Origin: Hyphomicrobium_A sp963724945
GTDB lineage: Bacteria > Pseudomonadota > Alphaproteobacteria > Rhizobiales > Hyphomicrobiaceae
Assembly: GCA_963724945.1 (NCBI GenBank)
Contig: CAVRWL010000003.1
Span: 2,418,001 to 2,482,000, forward strand
Length of the DNA: 64,000 nt
Direction of reading: 5' to 3'
Shown here: piece by piece, positions 17,664 through 27,222 of the stretch
Layout: every line of letters starts with the position of its first letter
How positions within the stretch are numbered: position 1 is the first letter of the stretch
Notes under the pieces: model-generated
What the model was told of the DNA's origin: nothing
The model's input: only the letters and a program-made list of their open reading frames with translations
Database searches by the model: none
Translations under genes and position numbers: made by a program

Positions 17664-18491
17664 ATGGCACTCAAGACATTCCGTCCGACCACACCCAGCC
17701 TGCGCCACCTCGTCGTGGTCGACCGCAGCCAGCTGTGGAAGGGCGCGCCCATCAAGACGCTGGTCGAGGGCAAGACCAAGTCGGGCGGCCGCAACAACGA
17801 CGGGCGCATCACGACGCGCCACATCGGCGGCGGTCACAAGCAGCGCTATCGGCTCGTCGACTTCCGTCGGCGCAAGCACGACGTTCCCGGCAAGATCGAG
17901 CGGCTCGAGTACGATCCGAACCGCACCGCGTTCCTGGCGCTCGTCAAGTACCAGGACGGCGAGCTCGCCTACATTCTGGCGCCGCAGCGGCTCGCCGTCG
18001 GCGATCAGGTGGTGGCCGGCGAGAAGGTCGACGTGAAGCCGGGCAACGCCATGCCGCTCTCGGGCATGCCGATCGGCACGATCGTGCACAACGTCGAATT
18101 AAAGCCCGGGCGCGGGGGCCAGCTCGCGCGCTCCGCCGGCGCCTTCGTGCAGCTCGTCGGCCGCGACGCCGGCTGGGCGATCCTGAAGCTCAACTCGGGC
18201 GAGACGCGGCGCGTGCGTGCCGAATGCATGGCGACGATCGGCGCCGTCTCGAACCCGGACCATTCCAACACGGTGACGGGCAAGGCGGGACGCACGCGCT
18301 GGGAGGGCCGGCGGCCGACGGTGCGCTCGATCGCCATGAACCCCATCGACCACCCGAACGGTGGGCGCACCAAGGGCGGCAAGCACTGGGCGACGCCGTG
18401 GGGCAAGCCGACCAAAGGCTACAAGACGCGTAAGAACAAGGCGACCGACAAGTACATCATCCGCAGCCGGGCGAAGCAGAAGAAGAAGTAG
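17664..18491 (+). CDS. rplB: 50S ribosomal protein L2
   Basis: L2 is needed for subunit association and peptidyl transfer and is among the most conserved 50S proteins. The 275-residue product begins MALKTFRPTTPSLRHL and contains GRNNDGRITTRHIGGGHKQR and, near the C-terminus, MNPIDHPNGGRTKGGKHW, which holds the conserved histidine close to the peptidyl transferase centre. The C-terminal end is strongly basic. Length and order are normal for the S10 operon. Confidence 0.99.
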   Translation: MALKTFRPTTPSLRHLVVVDRSQLWKGAPIKTLVEGKTKSGGRNNDGRITTRHIGGGHKQRYRLVDFRRRKHDVPGKIERLEYDPNRTAFLALVKYQDGELAYILAPQRLAVGDQVVAGEKVDVKPGNAMPLSGMPIGTIVHNVELKPGRGGQLARSAGAFVQLVGRDAGWAILKLNSGETRRVRAECMATIGAVSNPDHSNTVTGKAGRTRWEGRRPTVRSIAMNPIDHPNGGRTKGGKHWATPWGKPTKGYKTRKNKATDKYIIRSRAKQKKK

Positions 18492-18520
18492 CAGCCGAGC
18501 GGCTTGCGAGGAGAGAGCTT

Positions 18521-18802
18521 ATGACACGCGCAGTTTGGAAAGGCCCATTCGTCGACGGCTACCTTCTCAAGAAGGCGGAGAGGGTGCGCGGTTCGGGCCG
18601 CAACGAGATCATCAAGATGTGGAGCCGGCGCTCGACGATCCTGCCGCAGTTCGTCGGGCTGACCTTCGGCGTCTACAACGGGCACAAGCACATTCCCGTG
18701 TCCGTGACCGAGGACATGATCGGCCACAAGTTCGGGGAGTTCTCGCCGACCCGGACCTTCCACGGACACAGCGGCGACAAGAAAGCGTCGAAGGCGAGAT
18801 AA
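18521..18802 (+). CDS. rpsS: 30S ribosomal protein S19
   Basis: S19 forms a complex with S13 in the 30S head and helps contact tRNA. The 93-residue product shows TRAVWKGPFVDGYLLKKAE, WSRRSTILPQFVGLTF and YNGHKHIPV, all family signatures. GAGGAGAGAG precedes the ATG. rplV starts 1 base after the stop. Confidence 0.98.
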   Translation: MTRAVWKGPFVDGYLLKKAERVRGSGRNEIIKMWSRRSTILPQFVGLTFGVYNGHKHIPVSVTEDMIGHKFGEFSPTRTFHGHSGDKKASKAR

Positions 18803-18803
18803 G

Positions 18804-19385
18804 ATGGGCAAGCCCAAACACCAGCGCGCACTCTCCGATAACGAGGCGCAGGCCGTCACGAGAAACCTGCGCGTCTCGCCGCGCAAGCTGAACCTCGTCG
18901 CCGGCCTCATCCGCGGCAAGAAGGTCGACACCGCGCTTGCCGACCTGGAGTTTTCCAGGAAGCGCATCGCGCAGGACGTGAGGAAATGCGTGATGTCGGC
19001 GGTCGCGAATGCCGAGAACAACCACGGCCTCGACGTCAACGACCTCGTCGTCTCTGAGGCCTTCGTCGGCAAGAACCTGGTCATGAAGCGCTTTGCCGCG
19101 CGCGGGCGCGGTCGCGCCAGCTCGATCTTGAAGCCGTTCTCGCAGATCACCGTGATCGTGCGCCAGACGGAAGGGGACGGCGAGGACAAGGGTCGCGCGA
19201 AGGGCAAGGCCGCCAAGAAGGCCGCGGGCAAGGCGACAAAGGACGGCAAGGGCGCCAAGTCGGCCAAGGCCGCCGCTCCGCCCAAGGGCGCCAAGGCTGA
19301 GGCCAAGATCGAGAAGCCGACGGCGAAATCGAAGAAGAGCGCTCCGGCCGGCAAGTCCGGCAAGGGCGGCAAGGAGACCGAATAA
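18804..19385 (+). CDS. rplV: 50S ribosomal protein L22 with about 70-residue Lys/Ala-rich tail
   Basis: L22 lines the exit tunnel; its beta-hairpin is the target of macrolide-resistance changes and of SecM-type arrest. The core (residues 1-121) is typical, with RVSPRKLNLVAGLIRGK and MKRFAARGRGRASSILKPFS. The protein has 193 residues against about 126 in related bacteria: residues from about 122 onward are a K/A/G/S-rich tail with histone-H1-like composition. The stop overlaps the rpsC start (TAATG), so the extension is in frame and not a missed stop codon. Confidence 0.97.
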   Translation: MGKPKHQRALSDNEAQAVTRNLRVSPRKLNLVAGLIRGKKVDTALADLEFSRKRIAQDVRKCVMSAVANAENNHGLDVNDLVVSEAFVGKNLVMKRFAARGRGRASSILKPFSQITVIVRQTEGDGEDKGRAKGKAAKKAAGKATKDGKGAKSAKAAAPPKGAKAEAKIEKPTAKSKKSAPAGKSGKGGKETE

Positions 19386-20167
19386 TGGGTCAGAAGGTCA
19401 ATCCCGTCGGCCTGCGTGTCGGCGTCAACCGCACCTGGGACAGCCGCTGGTTCGCTGGGCGCGGCGAGTACGGGCGCCTGCTGCACGAGGATATGCGCAT
19501 GCGCGATCATATCCTGCAGCAGCGGCGCCAGGCCGGCATCGCCAAGGTCGTCATCGAGCGCCCGCACAAGAAGTGCCGCGTCACCGTGCACACGGCGCGC
19601 CCCGGCGTGCTGATCGGCAAGAAGGGCGCCGACATCGAGAAGCTCAGGAGCCAGCTCGCGCGCTTCACCAGTTCCGAGGTGCACCTCAACATCGTCGAGA
19701 TCAGGAAGCCCGAGATCGACGCCACGCTCGTCGCCGAGACGATCGCCCAGCAGTTGGAGCGCCGCGTCGCCTTCCGCCGCGCCATGAAGCGCGCGGTGCA
19801 GTCGGCGCTGCGGCTCGGCGCACTCGGCATCCGCATCAACGTCGCCGGGCGCCTGGGCGGCGCTGAGATCGCGCGCACGGAGTGGTACCGCGAGGGCCGC
19901 GTGCCGCTGCACACGCTGCGCGCCGACATCGACTTCGGCTACGGCATCGCCAAGACCGCGTACGGGGTCATCGGCATCAAGGTGTGGATCTTCAAGGGTG
20001 AGATCATGGAGCACGATCCCATGGCGGCCGAGAAGCGCAACGCCGACCTACAGGAGAGTGGCGGGGGCGGGCGTCCGCGCCGCGACGGCGACCGCGACCG
20101 GGGCGAGCGGCGCGAGCGCGGGGGCGGCGATCGCGGCGCACCCGAGAAGCCGGCCGAGCAGAGCTAA
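19385..20167 (+). CDS. rpsC: 30S ribosomal protein S3
   Basis: S3 lines the mRNA entry tunnel and contributes to the ribosomal helicase. The KH-domain motif VLIGKKGADIEKLRSQL and the C-terminal domain NVAGRLGGAEIARTEWYREG are present. At 260 residues it exceeds the roughly 230 usual: residues from about 218 on form a Gly/Arg/Asp/Glu-rich tail with RDRGER and RRERGG repeats. Tails of this kind on S3 are known in Alphaproteobacteria. The start overlaps the rplV stop. Confidence 0.98.
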   Translation: MGQKVNPVGLRVGVNRTWDSRWFAGRGEYGRLLHEDMRMRDHILQQRRQAGIAKVVIERPHKKCRVTVHTARPGVLIGKKGADIEKLRSQLARFTSSEVHLNIVEIRKPEIDATLVAETIAQQLERRVAFRRAMKRAVQSALRLGALGIRINVAGRLGGAEIARTEWYREGRVPLHTLRADIDFGYGIAKTAYGVIGIKVWIFKGEIMEHDPMAAEKRNADLQESGGGGRPRRDGDRDRGERRERGGGDRGAPEKPAEQS

Positions 20168-20192
20168 AGGGCGCGGAACAAGGACTTCGACG

Positions 20193-20603
20193 ATGCTGCA
20201 ACCCAAAAAGACGAAATTCCGCAAGACCTTCAAGGGCCGCATCCACGGCGCCGCCAAGGGCGGCACCACCTTGAACTTCGGCTCGCATGGCCTCAAGGCG
20301 GTGGAGCCAGAGCGCATCACCGCGCGCCAGATCGAGGCGGCGCGGCGCGCGATCACGCGTCACATGAAGCGCGCTGGGCGCGTGTGGATCCGCATTTTCC
20401 CAGATGTGCCCGTGACCAAGAAGCCGGCCGAGGTGCGCATGGGCTCGGGCAAGGGCTCGATTGAGTTTTGGTGCGCGCGCGTGAAGCCAGGGCGCATCAT
20501 GTTCGAGTTGGACGGTGTCCCCGACGCGCTGGCGCGCGAGGCGCTCTATCTCGGGGCGGCGAAGCTGCCGATCAAGACGCGCATCGTGACGCGGGTCGGC
20601 TGA
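20193..20603 (+). CDS. rplP: 50S ribosomal protein L16
   Basis: L16 helps position A-site tRNA at the peptidyl transferase centre. ATG 20193 (MLQPKKTKFRKTFKGR) gives 136 residues, one short of the common 137. The frame is open upstream through the rpsC tail, but that part is not L16. The conserved GSGKGSIEFWCARVKPGR block is present, containing the arginine region hydroxylated by YcfD in some Gammaproteobacteria. rpmC follows after 22 bases. Confidence 0.98.
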   Translation: MLQPKKTKFRKTFKGRIHGAAKGGTTLNFGSHGLKAVEPERITARQIEAARRAITRHMKRAGRVWIRIFPDVPVTKKPAEVRMGSGKGSIEFWCARVKPGRIMFELDGVPDALAREALYLGAAKLPIKTRIVTRVG

Positions 20604-20625
20604 CGATGATTGGTGAGGACGGACG

Positions 20626-20841
20626 ATGAAGGCGGACGCGTTGCGGGATATGTCGCTCGACCAGCTCGACGACCAGCTGGACAAGCTCAAGAAGGAGCAG
20701 TTCAACCTGCGCTTTCAGCGGGCCTCGGGCCAGCTCGAGAACACCTCGCGCGTGCGCGCCGTCAGGCGCGACATCGCGCGGCTGATGACGGTTGCCCGCG
20801 CCAAGCGCGCAGGCGGCCCCAAAAGCGCGTCGAAGGAGTAA
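20626..20841 (+). CDS. rpmC: 50S ribosomal protein L29
   Basis: L29 is a small two-helix protein at the tunnel exit beside L23. The 71-residue product shows the family core QLDKLKKEQFNLRFQRASGQ followed by RVRAVRRDIARLMTV. The ATG at 20626 comes after GAGGACGG. rpsQ begins 5 bases after the stop, the normal order of the L16-L29-S17 trio. Confidence 0.97.
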   Translation: MKADALRDMSLDQLDDQLDKLKKEQFNLRFQRASGQLENTSRVRAVRRDIARLMTVARAKRAGGPKSASKE

Positions 20842-20846
20842 CAACA

Positions 20847-21083
20847 ATGCCCAAGCGCGTGCTCTACGGGGTGGTCGTCTCCGACAAGAACGACAAGACG
20901 ATCGTGGTCGAGGTGGAGCGCCGCTACACCCATCCGCTGTTCAAAAAGACGGTGCGGCGGACCAAGAAGTACCACGCGCACGACGAGAAGAACGCTTTCA
21001 AGATCGGCGACCGCGTCGAGATCATTGAAAGCGCTCCGATCTCCAAGAACAAACGCTGGGTGGTCGTGGGCGAGGGCGGCTGA
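20847..21083 (+). CDS. rpsQ: 30S ribosomal protein S17
   Basis: S17 binds 16S rRNA helices 7 and 11 early in 30S assembly. ATG 20847 (MPKRVLYGVVVSD) gives 78 residues; the frame is open upstream across rpmC in another register but that part is not conserved. The OB-fold signature KTIVVEVERRYTHPLFKKTV and a basic loop are present. An 83-base spacer separates it from rplN. Confidence 0.98.
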   Translation: MPKRVLYGVVVSDKNDKTIVVEVERRYTHPLFKKTVRRTKKYHAHDEKNAFKIGDRVEIIESAPISKNKRWVVVGEGG

Positions 21084-21166
21084 GGCCGCGCTGGAATTTC
21101 ACGGGGCCTTGCCGGCCCGTTGAGGATGAAGGACCGCTTGGCGGTGGTGGATAAGGAACTGGCGCG

Positions 21167-21535
21167 ATGATCCAGATGGAGACAAATCTCGACGTCGCCG
21201 ACAACTCGGGCGCGCGGCGCGTGCAGTGCATCAAGGTGCTGGGCGGGTCCAAGCGCAAGTACGCGACCGTGGGCGACATCATCGTCGTCTCCGTCAAGGA
21301 GGCGATCCCGAAGGGGCGCGTCAAGAAGGGCCAGGTGATGAAAGCCGTGGTGGTGCGCACCGCTAAGGGCGTGCGCCGCCCCGACGGCTCGCTCATCCGC
21401 TTCGACCGCAACGCGGCGGTGCTGATCAACCCGCAGGGCGAGCCGGTCGGCACCCGCATCTTCGGCCCCGTGACACGCGAGCTGCGGGCCAAGAACCACA
21501 TGAAGATCGTGTCGCTCGCGCCGGAGGTGCTCTAG
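21167..21535 (+). CDS. rplN: 50S ribosomal protein L14
   Basis: L14 lies at the subunit interface and forms bridges with the 30S subunit; it is also the docking site of the silencing factor RsfS. The 122-residue length is standard and the sequence (MIQMETNLDVADNSGARR, then GRVKKGQVMKAVVVRT and RFDRNAAVLIN) is highly conserved. The stop codon is followed immediately by the rplX ATG. Confidence 0.99.
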   Translation: MIQMETNLDVADNSGARRVQCIKVLGGSKRKYATVGDIIVVSVKEAIPKGRVKKGQVMKAVVVRTAKGVRRPDGSLIRFDRNAAVLINPQGEPVGTRIFGPVTRELRAKNHMKIVSLAPEVL

Positions 21536-21859
21536 ATGGCATCGCTCAAGATCAGGAAGGGCGACCACGTGATCGTGGTTGCCGGCCGCGACAAGGGCAA
21601 GCACGGCGAGGTGATCGAGATGCTGCCCAAGGAGAGCCGCGTGCTCGTGCGCGGCGTCAACGTCGTGCGCCGCCACCAGCGCCAGTCGGCCTCGCAAGAG
21701 GGCGGCATCGTCTCCAAGGAGGCGCCGATCCACATCTCGAACCTGGCGCTCGAGGATCCCAAGGACGGCAAGCCGACGCGCATCGGCTTCAAGTTCCTCG
21801 AGGACGGCAAGAAGGTGCGCTTCGCCAAGCGCTCGGGCGAGGTCATTCCGGAGAAGTAA
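21536..21859 (+). CDS. rplX: 50S ribosomal protein L24
   Basis: L24 is an assembly initiator protein at the tunnel exit. The 107-residue protein shows the KOW motif GDHVIVVAGRDKGKHGEV near the N-terminus and RGVNVVRRHQR after it. There is no spacer to rplN, so translation is probably coupled. rplE starts 6 bases downstream. Confidence 0.98.
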   Translation: MASLKIRKGDHVIVVAGRDKGKHGEVIEMLPKESRVLVRGVNVVRRHQRQSASQEGGIVSKEAPIHISNLALEDPKDGKPTRIGFKFLEDGKKVRFAKRSGEVIPEK

Positions 21860-21865
21860 TGAGCC

Positions 21866-22600
21866 ATGGCTGACAAAGACAAAATGGCTGACAAGGATCG
21901 CCCCGGGAAACCGGCCAAAGAGGCCGGCGCGACCGCGCACGCATCCGGCGACAAGGCTGCCAAGGGCCCCAAGCCCGACAAGCAGGCTCAGGGCAAGCGC
22001 GGCAAGAAGGATGCGCCGGCCAAGGCCGCGAGCCCCGCCGCGCCGCGCCCGAAAGACTACAAGCCGCGCATGAAGGCGCATTACGAGAAGGTAGTGCGCG
22101 AGGCGCTGACGAAGAAGTTCGCCTACAAGAACCCGATGCAGGTGCCCAAGCTGGAGAAGATCGTCATCAACATGGGCGTCGGCGAGGCGGTCAACGACCG
22201 CAAGAAGGTGGACAGCGCCGCGGGCGACCTGGCGCTGATCGCCGGCCAGCGTCCGGTGCAGACGAAGTCGCGCAAGGCCATCGCCACCTACAAGCTGCGC
22301 GAGGGCATGCCGATCGGCGCCAAGGTGACCTTGCGCGGGGACCGCATGTACGAGTTCCTCGACCGCTTCGTGACGATCGCGCTGCCGCGCGTGAAGGACT
22401 TTCGTGGGCTGAACCCGAAGAGCTTCGACGGGCGCGGCAACTACGCGTGCGGCCTCAAGGAGCACATCGTGTTCCCGGAGATCGACTACGACAAGGTCGA
22501 CCAGATCTGGGGCTTGGACGTGATCGTGTGCACGTCGGCGCAGACGGACGAGGAGGCGCGCGAATTGTTGCGCGGCTTCAATTTTCCATTTCGCAGCTAG
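21866..22600 (+). CDS. rplE: 50S ribosomal protein L5 with about 60-residue N-terminal extension
   Basis: L5 binds 5S rRNA and the P-site tRNA elbow. The conserved core starts near residue 68 (RMKAHYEKVVREAL) and includes KIVINMGVGEA and GRGNYACGLKEHIVFPEID. The protein has 244 residues against about 185 usual; residues 1-62 are a K/A/P/D-rich low-complexity extension. A start at the ATG near 22070 would give a normal L5, but no ribosome binding site is visible there. ATG 21866 has CGGAGAAG about 12 bases upstream, so the long form is preferred. Confidence 0.94.
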   Translation: MADKDKMADKDRPGKPAKEAGATAHASGDKAAKGPKPDKQAQGKRGKKDAPAKAASPAAPRPKDYKPRMKAHYEKVVREALTKKFAYKNPMQVPKLEKIVINMGVGEAVNDRKKVDSAAGDLALIAGQRPVQTKSRKAIATYKLREGMPIGAKVTLRGDRMYEFLDRFVTIALPRVKDFRGLNPKSFDGRGNYACGLKEHIVFPEIDYDKVDQIWGLDVIVCTSAQTDEEARELLRGFNFPFRS

Positions 22601-22643
22601 AGGACCTCGGGATCACCCCGAAAGGCCTTTGGAGGACTAAAGA

Positions 22644-22949
22644 ATGGCCAAGACGAGTTCGGTTGAGAAGAACAACAGGCGCCGCAGGTTGGCTGCCCAA
22701 TACGCGGAGAAGCGCAAGCGTCTCAAAGCGATCGCCGACGACCTGAAGCGGCCGGCGGAGGAGCGGTTTGCGGCGCGCATCAAGCTCGCCGAGATGCCGC
22801 GTAACTCCTCGGCGACGCGCATCAGAAACCGCTGCGAGCTCACGGGTCGGGCGCGCGGCTACTACCGCAAGCTCAGGATGTGTCGCAACCAGCTGCGGGA
22901 CCTGGCGAGCCAGGGTCTCATCCCGGGCATGACCAAGTCGAGCTGGTGA
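22644..22949 (+). CDS. rpsN: 30S ribosomal protein S14, zinc-free type
   Basis: S14 is a late 30S head protein. The 101-residue length and the lack of paired CxxC motifs identify the zinc-independent long form, as usual in Alphaproteobacteria. The C-terminal signature RNRCELTGRARGYYRKL followed by SQGLIPGMTKSSW is intact. GGAGG lies about 9 bases before the ATG at 22644. Confidence 0.98.
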   Translation: MAKTSSVEKNNRRRRLAAQYAEKRKRLKAIADDLKRPAEERFAARIKLAEMPRNSSATRIRNRCELTGRARGYYRKLRMCRNQLRDLASQGLIPGMTKSSW

Positions 22950-22960
22950 GGGACTAGCAA

Positions 22961-23359
22961 ATGTCAATCAACGATCCTTTGGGCGACATGCTGACCCGGA
23001 TCCGCAACGCGCAGATGCGGCGGCGTCCGAAAGTGGTGACGCCGGCATCCAGCATCCGCGGGCGCGTCCTCGACGTGCTCGCCGAGGAAGGCTACATTCG
23101 CGGCTACATGCGCGTCGAGCAGAAGGGCGCCCTTCCGACCTTCGAGATCGAGCTCAAGTACCACAACGGTCAGCCGGCCATCCGCGAGATCAAGCGCGTC
23201 TCCACGCCCGGCCGCCGCGTCTATTCCCCGGTCAGGGACATCCCCACCGTCGCCAACGGTCTCGGCGTCGCGATCCTGTCCACGCCCAAGGGCGTGATGT
23301 CGGACTCCAAGGCGCGCGAGGAGAACGTCGGCGGAGAGGTTCTCTGCTCCATCTTCTAG
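22961..23359 (+). CDS. rpsH: 30S ribosomal protein S8
   Basis: S8 binds the central domain of 16S rRNA and in E. coli represses the spc operon. The 132-residue product begins MSINDPLGDMLTRIRNAQ and carries the C-terminal VATPKGVMSD-type block, here ILSTPKGVMSDSKAREENVGG. An 11-base spacer from rpsN holds the ribosome binding site. Confidence 0.98.
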   Translation: MSINDPLGDMLTRIRNAQMRRRPKVVTPASSIRGRVLDVLAEEGYIRGYMRVEQKGALPTFEIELKYHNGQPAIREIKRVSTPGRRVYSPVRDIPTVANGLGVAILSTPKGVMSDSKAREENVGGEVLCSIF

Positions 23360-23411
23360 GTCACGATCTCCCGGCGCCAGCCGGCAGACTTGCTAAGGTT
23401 TGGAAACGCTC

Positions 23412-23954
23412 ATGTCGCGCATCGGTAAGAGACCAGTCCCGGTTCCGTCCAACGTGACGGCGACCGTCACGGGACAGGCGGTCAAGGTGAAAGGGCCGAA
23501 GGGAGAGCTTTCCTTCACGGTGCCCGAGGAGATCAAGGTCGCCAAGACGGACACCAGCATCGATCTCAGCCTCGTCGAGGACACCAAGATGGCGCGCAGC
23601 ATGTGGGGCATGTCGCGCACCATGGTCTCAAACCTCATCCGCGGCGTGCGCGATGGCTATTCGCAGACGCTCGAGATCCAGGGCGTCGGTTTCCGCGCGG
23701 CGATGAAGGGCAACGACCAGCTGCAGCTCAACATCGGCTTTTCCCACGACGTGGTGCACAAGATCCCGACGGGCGTCGAGGTGAAGGTCGCCGGCGCCAA
23801 GCAGGAGATCATCACCGTCTCCGGCATCGACAGGCAGCTCGTCGGTCAGGTGGCGGCAAACATCCGCGCCTCGCGGCCGCCCGAGCCCTATCAGGGCAAG
23901 GGGATCCGCTATAAGGGCGAGTACATCTTCCGCAAGGAAGGCAAGAAGAAGTAA
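23412..23954 (+). CDS. rplF: 50S ribosomal protein L6
   Basis: L6 sits near the factor-binding region and the sarcin-ricin loop. ATG 23412 (MSRIGKRPVPVPSNV) gives 180 residues; the in-frame ATG at 23400 adds only METL and is less likely. The second domain ends RPPEPYQGKGIRYKGEYI, the standard signature. rplR follows after 12 bases. Confidence 0.98.
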   Translation: MSRIGKRPVPVPSNVTATVTGQAVKVKGPKGELSFTVPEEIKVAKTDTSIDLSLVEDTKMARSMWGMSRTMVSNLIRGVRDGYSQTLEIQGVGFRAAMKGNDQLQLNIGFSHDVVHKIPTGVEVKVAGAKQEIITVSGIDRQLVGQVAANIRASRPPEPYQGKGIRYKGEYIFRKEGKKK

Positions 23955-23966
23955 GGACGGCTGGCC

Positions 23967-24329
23967 ATGAGCACGCTCAAAGAACAGTTCGACAAGCGCC
24001 GGGCCCGCGTTCGCCGCGCGCTGCATTCGCATTCGGCGGGACGGCCGCGGCTCTGCGTGCACCGCTCGTCCAAGAATATCTACGCGCAGATCATCGACGA
24101 TAGCGCCGGCAAGACGGTTGCCGCGGCCTCGACGCTCGACAAGGGCGTCAAAGGCTCGCTCAAGACCGGAGCCGACAAGGCGGCGGCGACCGCGGTCGGC
24201 AAGCTGATCGCCGAGCGCGCCATCAAGGCCGGCGTCAAGGAGGTCGTCTTCGACCGCGGCGCCTATCTCTACCACGGGCGCGTCAAGGCGCTCGGCGACG
24301 CCGCCCGCGAGGGCGGGCTCAACTTTTAA
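23967..24329 (+). CDS. rplR: 50S ribosomal protein L18
   Basis: L18 anchors 5S rRNA to the 50S subunit together with L5 and L25. The 120-residue protein has a basic N-terminus (FDKRRARVRRALHSHSAGR), LCVHRSSKNIYAQIIDD, and the C-terminal FDRGAYLYHGRVKALGDAAREGGL. Length and order are normal. Confidence 0.98.
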   Translation: MSTLKEQFDKRRARVRRALHSHSAGRPRLCVHRSSKNIYAQIIDDSAGKTVAAASTLDKGVKGSLKTGADKAAATAVGKLIAERAIKAGVKEVVFDRGAYLYHGRVKALGDAAREGGLNF

Positions 24330-24346
24330 GGGAAGAGGATTTTATC

Positions 24347-24922
24347 GTGGCACGTCCCCAGGGAAGAGACCGCGGCCGGGATCGCGAGGAGCGCGACAGC
24401 GAGTTCACCGAGAAGCTGGTGCACATCAACCGCGTCGCCAAGGTCGTGAAGGGCGGCAAGCGCTTCGGCTTCGCGGCGCTCGTCATCGTCGGCGACCTCA
24501 AAGGCCGGGTCGGCTTCGGCCACGGCAAGGCGCGCGAGGTGCCCGAAGCCATCCGCAAGGCGACGGAGGCGGCCAAGCGGGCCCTCATTCGCGTGCCGCT
24601 CAGGGACGCGCGCACGCTGCACCACGACAGCCAGGGACGTCATGGGGCCGGCAAGGTGGTGCTGCGCTCGGCTCCCGCGGGCACCGGAATCATCGCCGGC
24701 GGCGCCATGCGCGCGGTGTTCGAGATGCTGGGTGTGCACGATGTGGTCGCCAAGTCGATGGGGAGCACCAACCCTTACAACGTGGTGCGTGCCACCTTCG
24801 ACGCGCTGACGCACCAAGAGAACCCGCGCGGCGTTGCGGCACGGCGCAACAAGAAGGTGAGCGAGATCGTTTCGCGCCGGCGCGACGGATCGGTGGCCGG
24901 AGAGGCCGCCGCCGAGGCATGA
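24347..24922 (+). CDS. rpsE: 30S ribosomal protein S5
   Basis: S5 forms part of the mRNA entry site and affects decoding accuracy. A GTG start at 24347, about 10 bases after GGAAGAGGA, gives 191 residues. The N-terminus is Arg/Asp/Glu-rich (GRDRGRDREERDSEF), as is common in this class. The double-stranded RNA-binding fold is represented by HINRVAKVVKGGKRFGF and by GHGKAREVPEAIRKA, and the second domain by AGTGIIAGGAMRAVFE. Confidence 0.98.
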   Translation: MARPQGRDRGRDREERDSEFTEKLVHINRVAKVVKGGKRFGFAALVIVGDLKGRVGFGHGKAREVPEAIRKATEAAKRALIRVPLRDARTLHHDSQGRHGAGKVVLRSAPAGTGIIAGGAMRAVFEMLGVHDVVAKSMGSTNPYNVVRATFDALTHQENPRGVAARRNKKVSEIVSRRRDGSVAGEAAAEA

Positions 24923-24961
24923 TCGGCGCCGGTGTTGGCATGAGGCAGGAGAGCGCGTGAC

Positions 24962-25165
24962 ATGGCCGCCAAGAAGACGATTACCGTTACGCAGATCGCA
25001 AGTCCGGCGCGCCGCCCTGGCGTCCAGGCGGAGACGCTTCTGGGTCTGGGCCTCGGCAAGATGCACCGCACGCGCACGCTGGAGGACACCTCCGCAGTGC
25101 GCGGCATGATCAGCAAGGTCGCCCATCTCGTTCGTATCGACGAGCCGGCGGCGAAGAAAGGCTAA
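24962..25165 (+). CDS. rpmD: 50S ribosomal protein L30
   Basis: L30 is a small globular protein near the 5S rRNA region. The 67-residue product has the family core TVTQIASPARRPGVQAETL followed by GLGLGKMHRTRTLEDT. The spacer from rpsE is 39 bases and rplO starts 9 bases after the stop. Confidence 0.96.
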   Translation: MAAKKTITVTQIASPARRPGVQAETLLGLGLGKMHRTRTLEDTSAVRGMISKVAHLVRIDEPAAKKG

Positions 25166-25174
25166 GGAAGCGCC

Positions 25175-25729
25175 ATGCGGCTCAACGAGATCAGGGACAA
25201 GGTGGGCGCGCGCAAGGAGCGCGTGCGCATCGGGCGCGGCATCGGCTCCGGCCTCGGCAAGACGGGCGGCCGCGGCGGCAAGGGCCAGACGGCGCGCACG
25301 GGCGTCGCCATCGGCGGCTTCGAGGGCGGCCAGATGCCGCTGCACCGGCGCTTGCCCAAGCGCGGGTTCAACAAGTGGCGGCGCAAGGACTACAACGAGA
25401 TCAATGTCGGCGCCTTGCAGAGCGCGGTCGACGCCAAGCGTATCGATGCGTCCAAACCTGTGGACGTGGCGGTGCTCGTAGCCGCTGGCGTGCTGCGCCG
25501 GGAAAAGGACGGCCTGCGCCTCCTCGGAGACGGCGAGATCAAGGCGAAGCTCGCACTGACGGTTGACCATGCCTCGGCCTCGGCCAAGGCGGCGATCGAG
25601 AAGGCCGGCGGGTCGATCAAGCTGATCGAGAAGAAGGTGCTGCCGGCGGACGAGGCCAAGCGCAAGAAGTCGGAGGCCAAGAAGGGGACGTCGGCCAAGA
25701 AGCCCGCGGCGAACGCGGACGAGGAATAG
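25175..25729 (+). CDS. rplO: 50S ribosomal protein L15
   Basis: L15 is a late-assembly 50S protein with a long extended N-terminal arm. The arm is visible as RVGRGIGSG-like RIGRGIGSGLGKTGGRGGKG followed by GFEGGQMPLHRRLPKRGF. The protein has 184 residues, about 20-30 longer than usual; residues from about 158 form a Lys/Ala/Glu-rich tail (KRKKSEAKKGTSAKK), similar in kind to those of L4 and L22 in this genome. Confidence 0.97.
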   Translation: MRLNEIRDKVGARKERVRIGRGIGSGLGKTGGRGGKGQTARTGVAIGGFEGGQMPLHRRLPKRGFNKWRRKDYNEINVGALQSAVDAKRIDASKPVDVAVLVAAGVLRREKDGLRLLGDGEIKAKLALTVDHASASAKAAIEKAGGSIKLIEKKVLPADEAKRKKSEAKKGTSAKKPAANADEE

Positions 25730-25869
25730 ACCTTCGCGGGGGCGTGCTCCGGGGGTGGGGGCTCGGGGTCACGGTTGCCTCGGTTGGCCGGGGCTCCCAT
25801 GTTAGCCGGGGTTGACAACCAACGGGCAAAGCGCGCCGCGATAGGCGCGAAGGTCGGGAGAGACGAACC

Positions 25870-27218
<1,349 letters not shown>

Positions 27219-27222
<4 letters not shown>

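Noticed and set aside
19998..20192. Extension of the rplP frame through the S3 tail.
   Set aside because: Low-complexity out-of-frame reading of rpsC; L16 starts at 20193 with the conserved MLQPKKTKFRK.
25812..25817. TTGACA before secY as a promoter.
   Set aside because: No acceptable -10 element at 15-19 bases; the nearest AT-like hexamer is 23 bases away.
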